NCBI GenBank assembly: GCA_964006375.1
Contig: OZ023270.1
Location: 73,250,082-73,314,081, forward strand
Length of the DNA: 64,000 nt
Source of the DNA: Tillus elongatus
Lineage: Eukaryota > Arthropoda > Insecta > Coleoptera > Cleridae
Direction of reading: 5' to 3'
The notes under the pieces were generated by a model. It did no database searches. It was given only the letters and a program-made list of their open reading frames with translations, and was not told where the DNA came from. Numbering within the stretch: position 1 is the first letter of the stretch; each line of letters opens with the position of its first letter. Below are positions 23,351 through 35,252 of the stretch, piece after piece. A program made the translations under genes and the position numbers.

Positions 23351-24424
23351 TACTTGTCTCTCGGGAGTTAATAATACTAATAATAATAATGAATTTCTTT
23401 AGCCTAAGCCACAATAGTTTATAAGTTTGTTAAAAATGTTAACAATTACGTAATGACTAAGATATTTCAACAAACTTTAAGTCTCTACATTTTAACACTG
23501 TAAGTGTATCGGTACCTTTGGTGAAGGATTTTCAAATTATGTTGCATTGAAAGCTTTCATTTCCCGTGGATGCTAATTATAACAGTTAACTACTCTGTAA
23601 ATTATTGTATTTGTAGTTTTATTTTATATTCAAATTTCTTGACCATGAAATAACTCGTATTGCGTGCATTGTACTAATGTATAGTACCTATTTTAGTTAA
23701 TATAACTTTGAAATATGCTGGAGTACTCACCTCTTTTGTTTAATGTATAAATGACAGAGTTTTAAATTCTGTTAAAACTCCCACTCTTAGCTACCCCAAA
23801 GCCCGAAGTATCAAGTCAACCCAAGCATATCTACTACAACCCAATATTATCTTCATAACTCTGTAGCACATTCAAGGCTTTTAAATCTTTTTCACTCGAT
23901 AAATAAATTGCAAATAAAAACAAAATGCGACAAAACAGTGGTATTCGAAGCTATCTTTCTAGTCCACATACTCAAAAAAACATTCTTGCAAATTTCTTAC
24001 AATCATAATCCATATGCCGACCAAAAGTCAACTCCTTATTAAAAATTGCCCCTAAATCAGTGCCGTAGCCAGAAATTTTACACCTGTCAAAAAAGGGCTC
24101 GGGATAGATTGAAATAGGGTTGGTTTTGGGGATTATTCATTAGCCATGGACTTTAATAAATGTTAAAAACAGTTTAGTACACATCTTGTTTCTAAAGTCA
24201 TATTTATCATATGCAAAAGTGGCCATTTAATCGCACTGAAAATCAGTTTGGTTATCTCTGTAAAAAGTCCATCCGCACTTGACTTATCCATTTCTCTTAA
24301 GCCTACTTTGTCCTATTGCTTAAGTGACAGCACCGCTTCTCTGATTCCTCGCCCGGGTGTAGTAGATTAGAACTGCTCGTCATCCAGGTGATTGCCAACT
24401 TTGCTTTTAATAAATCTTGCACTT
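23351..24424. other. Intron sequence, no gene seen
   Basis: AT-rich with a short ATA/AAT run near 23368-23388. No recognisable element. Confidence 0.4.
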
Positions 24425-24773
24425 TTTTATTTTTATTTTTTATTTCAACAACACAGCACGAGGCCTTACAGCCTAAATATTATCATACCACGGGTGTCGG
24501 CAAGGAGGAAAGAGGCAACTGGTTAATTCTGGACTTGAAGGTTTGGAGGTTCGGAGGAGAAGGAAAAACATGCGCCGGCAAGGAATTCCACAACTTGGAA
24601 GTCCTCGGGACAAAAGAGCGGGCATAACAAGATCTTCTGTGTCTGGTGACCTGGACAGTAAAAGGGTGCATTCGCTCTGTTCCCCTGGTAGATCTGTTGG
24701 GGGCAGCAGGTGGAGGAACTATGGAAGACAGCTCCTCTGAGCTGTGCCCCTACAGATATCTATAAGAGAGAGA

Positions 24774-24812
<39 letters not shown>

Positions 24813-24922
24813 GTCACCAACGTCACATGGATGGGCAAGGAATGGCAGCCTTTGGGTGAGGGTAGGGTCACCGATGAGACGTATAGCTCTCTTCTGAATG
24901 GAGTCCAGGATAGCGAGTGTGC
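24425..24922 (-). mobile_element. LINE-A copy d, 3' end only
   Basis: Inverted family terminus (CACGAGGCCTTACAGCCTAAA), then the C-terminal coding tail on the minus strand (SCYARSFVPRTSKLWNSLPA), interrupted by an expanded (GA)n. Breaks off at the SQDSECAD point. Confidence 0.85.
24765..24812. repeat. (GA)n microsatellite inside LINE-A copy d
   Basis: About 48 bases of GA with one interruption. The same position in other LINE-A copies has 4 to 15 repeats. Confidence 0.95.
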
Positions 24923-25051
24923 TGACTAATAAAAGTTTGTTGTGAAATAATTTGCGTTTTATATTGTACTTTTCAATATCTGCTCATATATTGTAGAAAA
25001 CTACAATATAGACTACAATATTATGTAGAATAAAGTTAATTAAAATTTTAG

Positions 25052-25190
25052 GTCGACAATAGTTATAACTTGGTAATAAGTAACTTAGAAGAATCAGATT
25101 CTGGAACCTACAGTTGTATTATACGTACTGATCCGAGAGGAAACGTAGAACGAGATGTCAGAGTTCAAGTAAGGAGACCATCAGGACCAT
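25052..25190 (+). CDS. Ig domain 3, B exon
   Basis: Phase 0 to phase 1, donor GTAAGT at 25191. Codes VDNSYNLVISNLEESDSGTY, then SCIIRTD (second Cys), and the linker DVRVQVRRPSGP. Confidence 0.88.
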
Positions 25191-25281
25191 GTAAGTTTTA
25201 ACAAAACATTCGTTCTCTTTCATTGACTTAAAGTTATATAATAAAGCGAAACTTCCTACGGCTTTGTTTAATAGTAGGAGT

Positions 25282-25283
<2 letters not shown>

Positions 25284-25353
<70 letters not shown>

Positions 25354-25363
25354 TATAAATATA

Positions 25364-25454
<91 letters not shown>
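25284..25454. repeat. (TA)n microsatellite, left flank of a foldback element
   Basis: About 170 bases of TA with two small interruptions. Confidence 0.97.
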
Positions 25455-25459
<5 letters not shown>

Positions 25460-26734
25460 GTGTGGCCCATTTAAGATGATAACACCCCTGTAACTTTTGT
25501 ATTTATAATTCCATTTTGATGAGCAAAAAATCAAAAGATATAGGATTAAAAAGGGTTAAGGCCGTTTTTAGGAATAAAATAAGTACATCGCTTCATTCGG
25601 CATCCCTCAAAATAGATGTATACCAAATTTCATAAAAAAGAAGAATTATTAACCACTTCAGAGAAGTTTATTTGTGTACCCCTTGTAATACGCACACATC
25701 CCTGTAACTTTTGTATTTATAGCGCGATTTTTTTAGTGAGATCTCAAAAGATAGGAATTGGAAAACTATATAGATCCTGTGAAAATTATTTCCTCTGTCA
25801 TTCGAGGACAGCCTACTAAAACTATTTTCATATGTCAAAAATTATAAAAAAGGCTTAGGGTTGATTTTAGGAGAAAATAAGCATGCCACTGGATTCTCCA
25901 TTCTTTAAAACTGGTACCTACCAAATTTTATTAAAAAATAATTATTATCAACTATGTCACGGAAGTTTAACTTCTGTTATGAATGTCATTTAATGCAAAA
26001 AAAAAGGAAGCCATGGTAAATATCATAACAAGTTCAAGAAAAATAAATTGAATGAGAAACGTCCAACAAATTCAATATTTTCTCGCCAAACAGACTCTTT
26101 CAGCTTTATACAGTAAACTCAAATGAGGTTCCATAACTCTGTTGTGGGTAAACACTTTTAAATGCAACAGGAACTTTCTGAATGCCATATAAACAGAACT
26201 CCTGAGAAAATACTGAGTTTGTTTGGAGTTTGTCATTTAATTTATTATGATCGCACTGGTTATCATAGCTACCATGGCTCTCTTTTTTTTTAATTAGATG
26301 ATATCATAAGTTAAACTTCTGTGAATGAGTTGATAATATTTATTTTTTGGTGAAATTTGGTAGGTACTTATTTTTTCCGTAAAACCGACCCTAAACTTTT
26401 TTTATAATTTTTGACATATGAAAGTAGTTTTAGTAGGCCGTGATCAAGTGGCATATGAAATAATTTTCACAGCATCTATAGACTTCTTAATTTTCTATCT
26501 TTTGAGATCTTAGTGAACAAAATCGCGTTATAAATGCAAAAGGTATAGGGTGTTTTCATATTAGAAGGGTCATACTAATCAACTTCTCTGAAATGGTTGA
26601 TAATTTTTCTTTTTTGATGAAATTTGGTATACCTCTATTTTGAGGGATGTCGAATGCAGTAGTGTACGTATTTTTTTCTAAAAACGGCACTAATCCTTTT
26701 TCCCATTTTTTGAAATACAAAAACTACATTAGTA

Positions 26735-28166
26735 GGCCTTTTTTTCCGCCCCGATAGCACTGCAGCTTTTGGCTTATTGTGCATACCCTTAATCTTCTAC
26801 TCCACCCATTCCAAAATCACTATTTCTTGAACTAGTCTGCACTAGTGATGGGAAAAAACCGTTATTTTCTATTAACAGTTAAAGCCGTTTACGTTATTTC
26901 ATAATAACCGTTGAAAATAACAGCTTCAGTTATTTCGCTGTTATTTTGAACTGGATAGTCGATCGATAGTATCCTACGTTCCCAAAGCTGTGACCGAGAG
27001 TGAGCACACTAGAGTATAAATAACGTGTTTCCTGTTAAGTAATATGTTATGAAGTAAAGTCTGCTCTATACTGCATAGCATACCCATACATATTTATTTC
27101 ATTCCCAGTCGCATGTCCATTCATCCCGTTAACTAGTTAAATTTAACAGTTGCCGATGAAAACCGATGTTTATTCATCGAACCTAGTTGCAGTGGAACTG
27201 AAACAGATACGAGTCCGAATTCTAGTTTAGTGCAAAAGGCGTTATTTTGTAAGCTGTTATTTTTATAAATCTCACAACTGGTGGTTACCGTTACGGCTCG
27301 ACAACCGTTTAAAAATAACCGACAGTTAAATAACGACCCATCACTAGTCTGCACAGCGATTGGTAGGGTGAAGTTTTATATTGCTCTGTCTCCGGTCTAG
27401 ACTGACCATAGATCAGTTGTCTTTTGCGGTCCAGAGCTTTACACTCGCACAAGATGTGCTGGGTTGATTCGTCCCCCTCTCCGCAGGGTCTGCATGCGAG
27501 CCCCCCCCCCCTCCCCGAACCGCCCGATTTTATGCAGGTGTTGCTTGACGGCCATGTGTCCCGTCAAGAGACATGTTATGTTTCTGAGCTGTCCTCTGCT
27601 AATATTTAGCAGCTCCACAGCTCTCTTTGAACTTGGTTCGTCAATTACTGACTTCCCCTATCTCAGACCTGGACAGTCTGCCCAGAACACCTTGTGTTCG
27701 TTTCTGACTTAATGGCTCTCTTGGCCGTGCTCTTTGTCGCGCCCAGAACTGGTTCTGGTCCCATAAATGGTTTTGCTGGCCCTCTCTTCGCGAGACTCTC
27801 AGCTTCTTCATTGGCTTGGACCCCCGAGTGACCCGGCACCCAGATGACGGTGACGTCATTCTGCTCAGCCAGGTCGCTCGTCTCGTCTCGGCACTTACTT
27901 ACCAGTCTGGAATTTACCCGTGGGCTACTTAGAGCCTTAAGGGCTGCCTGGCTGTCTGTGGCTATGAGGATCCGCTTTTGGTGTAGCCCCTCCCCTTGTT
28001 CTCCCGCACACAGTGCAGGATGGCGTACATCTCGGCCTGAAACACCGTTGCATGGGCTCCGAGGGAAATACTATGACTTACCGTCGGTCCTTCCGAATAA
28101 ACACCTGCCTCCGACTCACGCTCCCCGCCGGATTCGTCCGTGAACCAGACGAGCGTGTCCCGTGGT
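26735..28166 (-). mobile_element. RNase H-bearing LINE (family I) copy 2, 5'-truncated
   Basis: Minus-strand 3' part of the family represented in full at 34106-39326. It covers the RNase H region and the C-terminal Cys-His segment, with the 3' end ...GATAGCACTGCAGC next to poly-T. Flanked by the target duplication TTAGTAGGCCTT (near 26726-26737 and 28169-28181). Interrupted by the hAT MITE at 26843-27346. Frames are decayed. Confidence 0.8.
26843..27346. mobile_element. hAT-type MITE, 504 bp, with 8-bp target duplication
   Basis: Termini TAGTGATGGG...CCCATCACTA are inverted repeats of hAT style. The flanking octamer GTCTGCAC is duplicated exactly (26835-26842 and 27347-27354). The interior is made of imperfect inverted repeats (AACCGTTATTTT / AAAATAACCG) and codes no transposase. 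The empty site is present in paralogous LINE copies at 34233-34240 and near 55122. Confidence 0.92.
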
Positions 28167-28301
28167 AAGCCGTTAGTAGGCCTTGGTCAAGTGACAATTT
28201 TCACAACATATATAGAGGTTTTCATTTTATATCTTTTGATCTTTTGTTCATCAAAATCGAATTATAATTGTATTATAAGTGTTTCCGTATTAAATGAGCC
28301 A

Positions 28302-28984
<683 letters not shown>

Positions 28985-30765
28985 CTATATTGGCGACAAA
29001 AATTTCAATTTTTTTTTCGCTTAAACGTCGTAAAAAGTGTCAAAATATACAGAAAACATGATTTTAAAAAGAATTTTTTTTGTGTCTGTCGATTTCTATG
29101 TCTGTTTGTAGCAACGGGAACTTTAGAACGAATTGAGATGTCGTCTTTAAATTTGGTACACAGTTTCTGCCCGATAAACGAAGGGTTCGGATTGTTTTTG
29201 AGTAAAATCGCTTCAGGAGGTAGATGACGAATGGGGGATATTTTGGTGAAAATTGAAATTTTTTCGTTAAAACTTGAGTAAAGTAACGTTTTAGGGTTTG
29301 TTTATTAGAAAACTTTCAATATCATCAAACATCTGGTATCTGTGCTGAAATTAAGTGCTGAATGTGTGTGGGGGTGACAGAACAGTGACAGAAATTTCGA
29401 TTTTTTTTGCCAAAACGGCGTCAAAAGTCTCCAAACATATAGAAAACTTGATTCTCGAAATTTTTTTTACCTGTCGGTCTGTCTATACGTCTGTCTATTA
29501 GCAGGCGCACTAACTTTCGAACGAATTAAGATATCATCTTCAAATTTGGTATCCAATTAGCACCCGACAAAGGAACGTTTTGAATTGTTTTTGGGTAAGA
29601 TCGCTTCATGGGGTAGGGGATAAATGTGGGGTGATTTGGTGAAACTTGACATTTTTTCGTTAAAACTCGCGTAATATAACGTTTCAGAAGTTTATGGGTA
29701 CATGAATGCGAATATTTTCTTTGTGGTCAAGTCTTCGATCCTAAATTCATTTCATTTCATTCATTTTGTCTTCAAATTTGAAATACAGGTAGCATTCGAC
29801 AAACGAACGGTTCGGATTGTTTTTGGGTAAAATCGCTTTAGGGGGTAGGGGATGAATGGGGTGATTTGGTGAAAATTGACATTTTTTCGTTAAAACTCAG
29901 GTAATATAATGATTTAGGATGTATTTATTAGAAAACTTTTAATTTTATCAAACATCTGATATTCTATGCTGAAATTAGAGCCTCGGTGGTTCAGGGGTAA
30001 GAACGTGTGCCTCTGAACCGAAGGGTACTGGATTCGATCCCAGGGTTCTCCTTTCACTTTTCAGTACAAACTGTAAATTTAACATCAACCGAGGTTTTGG
30101 CATTGTATTTGAGCAAGTTGAATGTCTGCACGTTCCGCCCTTCGGATGGGGTGTAAAGCCGCCGGTCCCGTGTTAATGTGATGTTGGGCACGTTAAAGAT
30201 CGCTACCCTCCTTACAGAAAGGCAGGGGTTCGGCACAATTTCCAGGATAGTGAGGTGAAACTGCCTGACGTCGGTGATTGGCCATAGTCACGGAAATAGG
30301 CCGACGTTAAAGAAACAAAACACACAATATGCGGAAATTATATAAGGGGTTGAATGTGTGGAATATTGTTGAAAAAAATTTCGATTTTTTTTGTTGCTAA
30401 AACGGCGTAAAAGTCTCAATACATATAGAAAACTTGATTCCGGAACGAAATTTTTTTTGTCTGTCGGCTGGTCGGTCTGTCGGCATGTACGTCTGTCTGT
30501 TAATAGGTGAAATAACTTTCGAACGAATTGAGATATCATCTTCAAATTTGGTATCTAGTTAGACCCCGACAAAGGGACGCTTCGAATTGTTTTTGGGTAA
30601 GATCGCTTCAGGGGGTAGGGGATAACTAAAGGGCCATTTGGTGAAAATTGACATTTTTTTCAATAAAACTCAAGTAATATAACGTTTCAGAAGTTTATAG
30701 GTACAGGAATACGTTTTCTTTGTGGTCAAGACTTGGACCCTAAATTCATTTCATAATAATGTCTT
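28985..30765 (+). repeat. Tandem array of about 0.4-kb repeat units, with a SINE inserted
   Basis: Successive units share AAACGGCGT-AAAAGTCTC, a CTGTCGGTCTGTC-type run, TTTCGAACGAATT-AGATATCATC, AATTGTTTTTGGGTAAGATCGCTTCA and ATTTTTTCGTTAAAACTC. The last-but-one marker occurs at about 29190, 29582, 29814 and 30584. Spacing is 392, 232 (shortened unit) and 770, the last including the 348-bp SINE. The inverted relatives lie at 57400-58290. Confidence 0.75.
29980..30327 (+). mobile_element. tRNA-derived SINE, copy 1
   Basis: Head GCCTCGGTGGTTCAGGGGTA carries an A-box (TGGTTCAGGGG) and GGATTCGATCCC a B-box, as in a tRNA gene. A family-specific body and an A-rich end (TTAAAGAAACAAAACACACAA) follow. 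Target duplication TATGCTGAAATTAGA / TATGCGGAAATTATA (29965-29979 and 30328-30342, two differences). Inserted in the 0.4-kb repeat. Confidence 0.88.
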
Positions 30766-31050
30766 TCTGATGAGTTATGATTCAATTTGCAGCACTATTT
30801 TTCTTTTGAGGGGGCGATTAAAACTTTCATTCAAACTGTTCCTCAGGTAATGTGATTTATAATGTGAAGGCAGTATAAATATAAATAATCTTAACCTTTC
30901 AAGGAACGATAAAGGTTTATTTTTGTTTGTCCAGAAATGTGTTAATAAAATGTAGAGAAACGTTTTATAATATATAAATTACATTAATCCTCAAATAACT
31001 GCTGTAAAGAAATTATTACTTGCCAAGTTAATTAAAAATAACGTTTATAG
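30766..31050. other. Intron sequence before Ig domain 4
   Basis: AT-rich, ends at the acceptor ACGTTTATAG. Confidence 0.4.
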
Positions 31051-31247
31051 CCTCAAACGCAGGTCCGCTGATCACCTCAGTCTCTGTAGAACGGACACAA
31101 AATGTAGGAGACTCAACAACTTTATCGTGCCAAGTTCAAGGTGGTCAGAATTTGCAAGTTACTTGGATGAAAGATCAAAGAATTACGGTTTCTACCAACG
31201 AACAACTAAATTACCAAGATCCAAGATTCACTCTTACTAGAGAGCAG
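31051..31247 (+). CDS. Ig domain 4, A exon
   Basis: Phase 1 entry (joins to Ser), phase 0 exit before GTAAGT. Codes GPLITSVSVERTQNVGDSTT, then LSCQVQGG (first Cys), LQVTWMKDQR (core Trp) and YQDPRFTLTREQ. Confidence 0.9.
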
Positions 31248-31309
31248 GTAAGTATATCGAAATAATTAAGTTAAATTAAAAAATGAATACACAAACTGAC
31301 AATTTCAAA

Positions 31310-31400
31310 ATAAGTACACTTGGAGAACCTAATTCGCCACAACACATTTTTAAAGACCTGAAGATCGTTTCGCTAACAAAGTTAACGCCATCAGAGGATT
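31310..31400 (-). ncRNA. Hammerhead-like motif, decayed (single arm)
   Basis: The minus strand reads CCT-CTGATGG-CGTTAACTTTGTTAGC-GAAAC-GATCTTC-AGG. Stem I CCT/AGG and the GAAAC box are as in a hammerhead; stem II has a bulge. The last core base of CTGATGA is G and the stem III palindrome is imperfect, so it is probably inactive. The flank (TTTAAAAATGTGTTGTGGCG) resembles that of the motif at 46683. Confidence 0.45.
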
Positions 31401-31771
31401 AAATAATTTAAACGCTTAACAACTAAAATTGTGTTTATATTTAGTACAGGTACAAAACAAACTTACACTGCTTGCTTATCGGAAGTCCCACTATCCAGAT
31501 ACCGCTATGTTAATTCACACGCCGTACTGGCACCTTTTTGTAGAATGCTCGACTAAAGAACTATACATAGACGGTGGTGCTAAATTTATACGATTTATAT
31601 TATTGTTAGACTTAGTGGTATATGGTGTTGGACACCAAATGGAATAAATCTAGTATCTCAATTATTGTGCCTACTTATGAAATATCACGAAATACGTCAA
31701 TTTACCGATCCATACATTCAACCCTTTCGAGTGGCAGTTGCACCCCCAAATTTTTAAATAGCAAGTAAGGG
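31401..31771. other. Intron repeat sequence
   Basis: 31640-31760 (AAATGGAATAAATCTAGTATCTCAATTATT ... CCCAAATTTTTAA) is repeated directly at 33995-34093 plus 39339-39400, where the full-length LINE has split the second copy. No coding content. Confidence 0.55.
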
Positions 31772-32046
31772 CTTGTGATGCCTCTTCATTCTCTGTTCAA
31801 AAATCTTATGGTCTTAAAATTTATTGGAAAAATTAACAGTATAAAAAATTCATCTGATTGATGAACTTCGCTACAACACATTACATATTTAAAAACTAAT
31901 CATTTCATTGTTGATAATGTGAAAGCACGCAAAAACAATGTTATTGTCGTTTTTGGACGGTATAAATAAGAAGTCACAAAAAGTTATCAACATTCTTCAT
32001 AGTTGACCATGTTAGTTTTCATTGATTGTTGTTGCCTTTACTTGGT

Positions 32047-32402
32047 GCCTCGGTGGTTCAGTGGTAAGAACGTGTGATTCTGAACCGAAGGGTACTGGGT
32101 TCGATCCCGGGGTATTCCTTTCACTTTTTCAGTACATACCGTACAATTAACATCAACCGAGGCTGTAGCATTGTATTTGAGCAAGTTGAATGTCTGCACG
32201 TTCCGCCCTTCGGAGGAAGCGTAAAGCCGTCGGTCCCGTGTCCATGCGATGTTGGGCACGTTAAAGATCCATACCCTACTTACAGAAAGGCAGGGGTTCG
32301 GCGAAATTTCCGGGATAGTGAGGTGAAACTGCTCCGTGGCGTCGGTGATTGGCCATAGTCGCGGAAATAGGCCGACGTTAAAGAAATAAAAACAATAAAA
32401 AA
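32047..32402 (+). mobile_element. tRNA-derived SINE, copy 2
   Basis: Same family as 29980-30327. The head GCCTCGGTGGTTCAGTGGTA and GGGTTCGATCCCGG give clean A- and B-boxes. A-rich 3' end AATAAAAACAATAAAAAA. Target duplication ACTTGGT at 32040-32046 and 32403-32409. The internal pol III promoter looks better preserved than in copy 1. Confidence 0.9.
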
Positions 32403-32694
32403 ACTTGGTAAAACAGGTCCATACTAAATACATACTTGGAGACTACTTCTCTGGCTTTACTGTTGGTTTTCTTTTCTGTAAGTAAAGGCGGCAGCCAGCG
32501 CGTAAGCTAACTGGAGCAAGTGGCCCTTTCTGAATTCTAGATGTTCTAGGATGTTTTTCAGTGTTAGTTTTGTTTAAAACGCCTTGTCGACCTTCTGTGC
32601 GATTGTAACCGCATGACATTAGTTGTCAGTTGTAAATTGCAATTCAGAAACATGATTTATTTAACGAATATGCATAAAATAACAATTTTTTAGA

Positions 32695-33140
32695 TGGCTG
32701 GTTACGGTGATAAAACACGATCACAGATGGAAGTTGCTTGCCTTTTTCAATAAAAACTTCCCGATTTGTCGCCTATATCCCAAGAAAAAATTAGTAAAAT
32801 TGAAAAGAAATGTCGCGAGCTTGGACATGTAAGGCAGATACAAGAAAATCTTGTAATGCACTTAGGAATGATACCAAATTGGATGTAATGCTTGAGTTTG
32901 AGTAAAACCCATATACCTCGAGTCCACAATGACCAGCATGATCACCTGACCTTGCACTATCAGATTTCGTATGGGGATCTGTGAAAAGTGTGGTATACAA
33001 GACTAAACCACGCGATTTAACAGAGTTGAGAAGAATAACGATTGCGAAGGTCGGTGACGCCTCAAATGTTGATTAACGTTAGAAAATACTTTTATTTGCG
33101 GTTCTGATGTTGCCAAGACATCTAAGGCGCGCATTTAAAA
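32695..33140 (+). pseudogene. mariner-like transposase remnant, catalytic core deleted
   Basis: N-terminal helix-turn-helix part: MAGYGDKTRSQMEVACLFQ, stop, then DLSPISQEKISKIEKKCREL. After a deletion the C-terminal part follows: a decayed W-P-x-R-S-P-D-L-type stretch (ARSGDLALSDFVWGS-like in shifted frames) and KTKPRDLTELRR. The Asp-containing core between them is missing. Multiple stops. Confidence 0.6.
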
Positions 33141-33353
33141 CATCACCTACATTAATATTGATGTGTTTTTTATTATTTTTTTTTTTCATTATTAAGCATG
33201 AAACGCAATTAGTTATTAATTTTTTAGTGTGTTGTAGCGAAGTTCGTCAGTCAGGGAATTTGTTTTTTTACTGTTAATTGTTGCAATAAATTTTAAAACC
33301 ATAGCATTTTTAAATAGATAATGAAAATATGTTTCAAATGGGGTATCACAAAT

Positions 33354-33724
33354 GTAATAATGTAATAATGGGCCGATTCATTGGTGTGCTCAAAGTTCCT
33401 GTTTTTTTATCATGGATCGTTACGGAAAATTATGTTAAAAGTAGAAGTCTATTGTTAGACTCCATGGCCTACTGCTTTTTGAACCCTTTTTTTTTTGTCA
33501 TTTGTTTTCTGGTACTGGATTTCATAGCCTACTATCCTCAAAACGGTTTTTCTCAAAATTGTTAGTGCAATTACAACATCTCAAACATGTTGTACATCAT
33601 TGGAAAGCTATTTTCACAAGCTATCACATGAGCAAAAAATCCAATATGGCTGCCATAATAAAAACAAACGTTGATACCTGTAGCTCAAAAACAAATAACA
33701 ATCCAAAGTTGAGAATAGCACAAA
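33354..33724. other. Intron sequence, no gene seen
   Basis: AT-rich, unrecognised. Confidence 0.35.
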
Positions 33725-33992
33725 AAGATTACAATATAAAATATCCTGATAATGTGTAAGTCTTAGACATGTCAGGTCAACTCCTACTTAGATATTGAAG
33801 AAATAAAACGACAAATTTTGGTTTTTTTCAAAATAACCCGAAAACGAAAAGAGGCAGGGCAAAATACAGGTAGTATTTGGAACGAGCATGAAATTCTACA
33901 AAACATTGCTAATTTAACCATCTCCTCCTCTCTAATAATAACGGAGATAGCAATATATTCCCATCCAGTTTGGGACACACTGTATATATAAT
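33725..33992 (+). repeat. Interspersed repeat ending GGGACACACTGTATA, copy 1
   Basis: Shares TGTCAGGTCAAC-CCTACTTAGATA, CGAAAAGAGGCAGG-CAAAAT and GGAGATAGCAATA-ATTCCCATCC with 39575-39843 in the same orientation. Likely a MITE or a short non-autonomous element. Confidence 0.7.
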
Positions 33993-34194
33993 GTGGAACA
34001 GCCAAATGGAATAAATTCAGTATCTCAATTATTGGGCTTATTTATAAAAATCCTGAAATACGTCAATTTTAGATTAAAAATGACATCCTGCAACCGGAGA
34101 ACCTTTTTTATTTTATTTTTTCCTCTGGGCTCGTCCGCGGCCCTGCCGGCCCGATAGCACCGCAACCCTTGGTTGATTGTGCATACCCTTAGTC

Positions 34195-34449
34195 TTACTT
34201 CACCCATTCCAAGATCACTGTGCCTTGAACTAGTCTGCACAGCGATTGGTAGGGTGAAGTTTTTTTATATTGCTCTGTCTCCGGTCTAGACTGACCGTAG
34301 ATCAGTTGTCTTTTCCGGTCCAGAGCTATACACTCACACAAGATGTGCTGGGCTGATTCCTCCCCCTCGCCGCAGAGTCTGCATGCGAGGTCCCCTTCGA
34401 ACCGCCCCATTTTATGCAAGTGTTTCTTGACGGCCATGTGTCCCGTCAA
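34195..34449 (-). pseudogene. ORF2 C-terminal Cys-His segment of the full-length LINE
   Basis: Codes KKHLHKMGRFEGDLACRLCG and CRLCGEGEESAQHILCEC, a C-x2-C-x7-H-x4-C knuckle common at the end of R1/I-type ORF2. Shifted in frame relative to the RNase H segment upstream. Confidence 0.8.
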
Positions 34450-35056
34450 GAGACCTGTTGTTTTTGAGCTGTCCTCTGCTAAGGTTTAGCAGCTCCACAG
34501 CTCTCTTTGAACTGGGTCCGTCAATTATTGACTTCCCATGTCTGAGCCCTGGACAGTCCGCCCAGTACACCTTGTGTTGGTTTCTGACCCAGGACTTAAT
34601 GGCTCCCCTGGCAGTGCTCTTTGACACGCCCAGAGCCGGTTCTGGTCCCATAAATGGTTCTGCTGACCCTTTCTTCGCGAGAATGTCAGCTTCTTCATTG
34701 CCTTTAACCCCCGAGTGACCCGGCACCCAGATGAGGGTCACCTCATTCTGCCCAGCCAGGTCGCTCGTCTCGTCTCGGCACTCACTCACCAGCCAGGAAT
34801 TTACCCGTGGGCTACTTAGTGCCTTAAGGGCTGCCTGGCTGTCTGTGGCTATGAGGATCCGCTTGTTGGTGTAGCCCCTCCTCTTGTTCTCCCGCACACA
34901 GTGCAGGATGGCGTACATCTCGGCCTGAAACACCGTTGCATGGGCTCCGAGGGAAATACTATGACTTACCCTGCCCCCGTCCCACACTCCCCGCCAGATC
35001 CGTCCGTGAACCAGACGAGCGCGTCCCGTGGCATGCCCGGCGTCTCCTCCCGCCAT
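34412..35056 (-). pseudogene. RNase H domain of the full-length LINE
   Basis: Contains the RNase H signatures: VFQAEMYAILHCV (catalytic Glu), ILIATDSQAALKAL (Asp), and VTLIWVPGHSGVKGNEEADI (His/Asp). The first catalytic Asp (WFTDGSGG) is coded just upstream in the neighbouring frame (35337-34966). A frame break between them lies near 34975-35050. Confidence 0.85.
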
Positions 35057-35252
35057 GCCTCGCGATCAAGGATTTCCACTGTAAAGTTGTTTTCCCTGCA
35101 CATTCGCGGGCTCGCGAAGTCTGACCTCATTTCAAGCATGGGCTCCTTCACGATCTCCTGAATTTTGCAGTGGCCCCTGAAGCCTGGGATGATCTTCAGT
35201 CTACCATTGCAGGCTAGTCTGTATAGTCCTAGCCTGGCCTCTCCCATAATAA

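Larger units (their letters stand above)
31772..33353 (+). mobile_element. mariner/IS630-like element relic with a SINE inserted
   Basis: Inverted ends: 31790-31900 (CTTATGGTCTTAAAATTTATT, GAACTTCGCTACAACACA) match the reverse complement of 33225-33330. Between them lies a transposase remnant. A tRNA-derived SINE inserted at 32047. Removing the SINE leaves an element of about 1.2 kb. Confidence 0.7.

Noticed and set aside
32047..32120. tRNA gene
   Set aside because: A- and B-boxes are present, but the acceptor stem does not pair cleanly and the same head with a 270-bp body and A-rich tail recurs at 29980, so it is a SINE.
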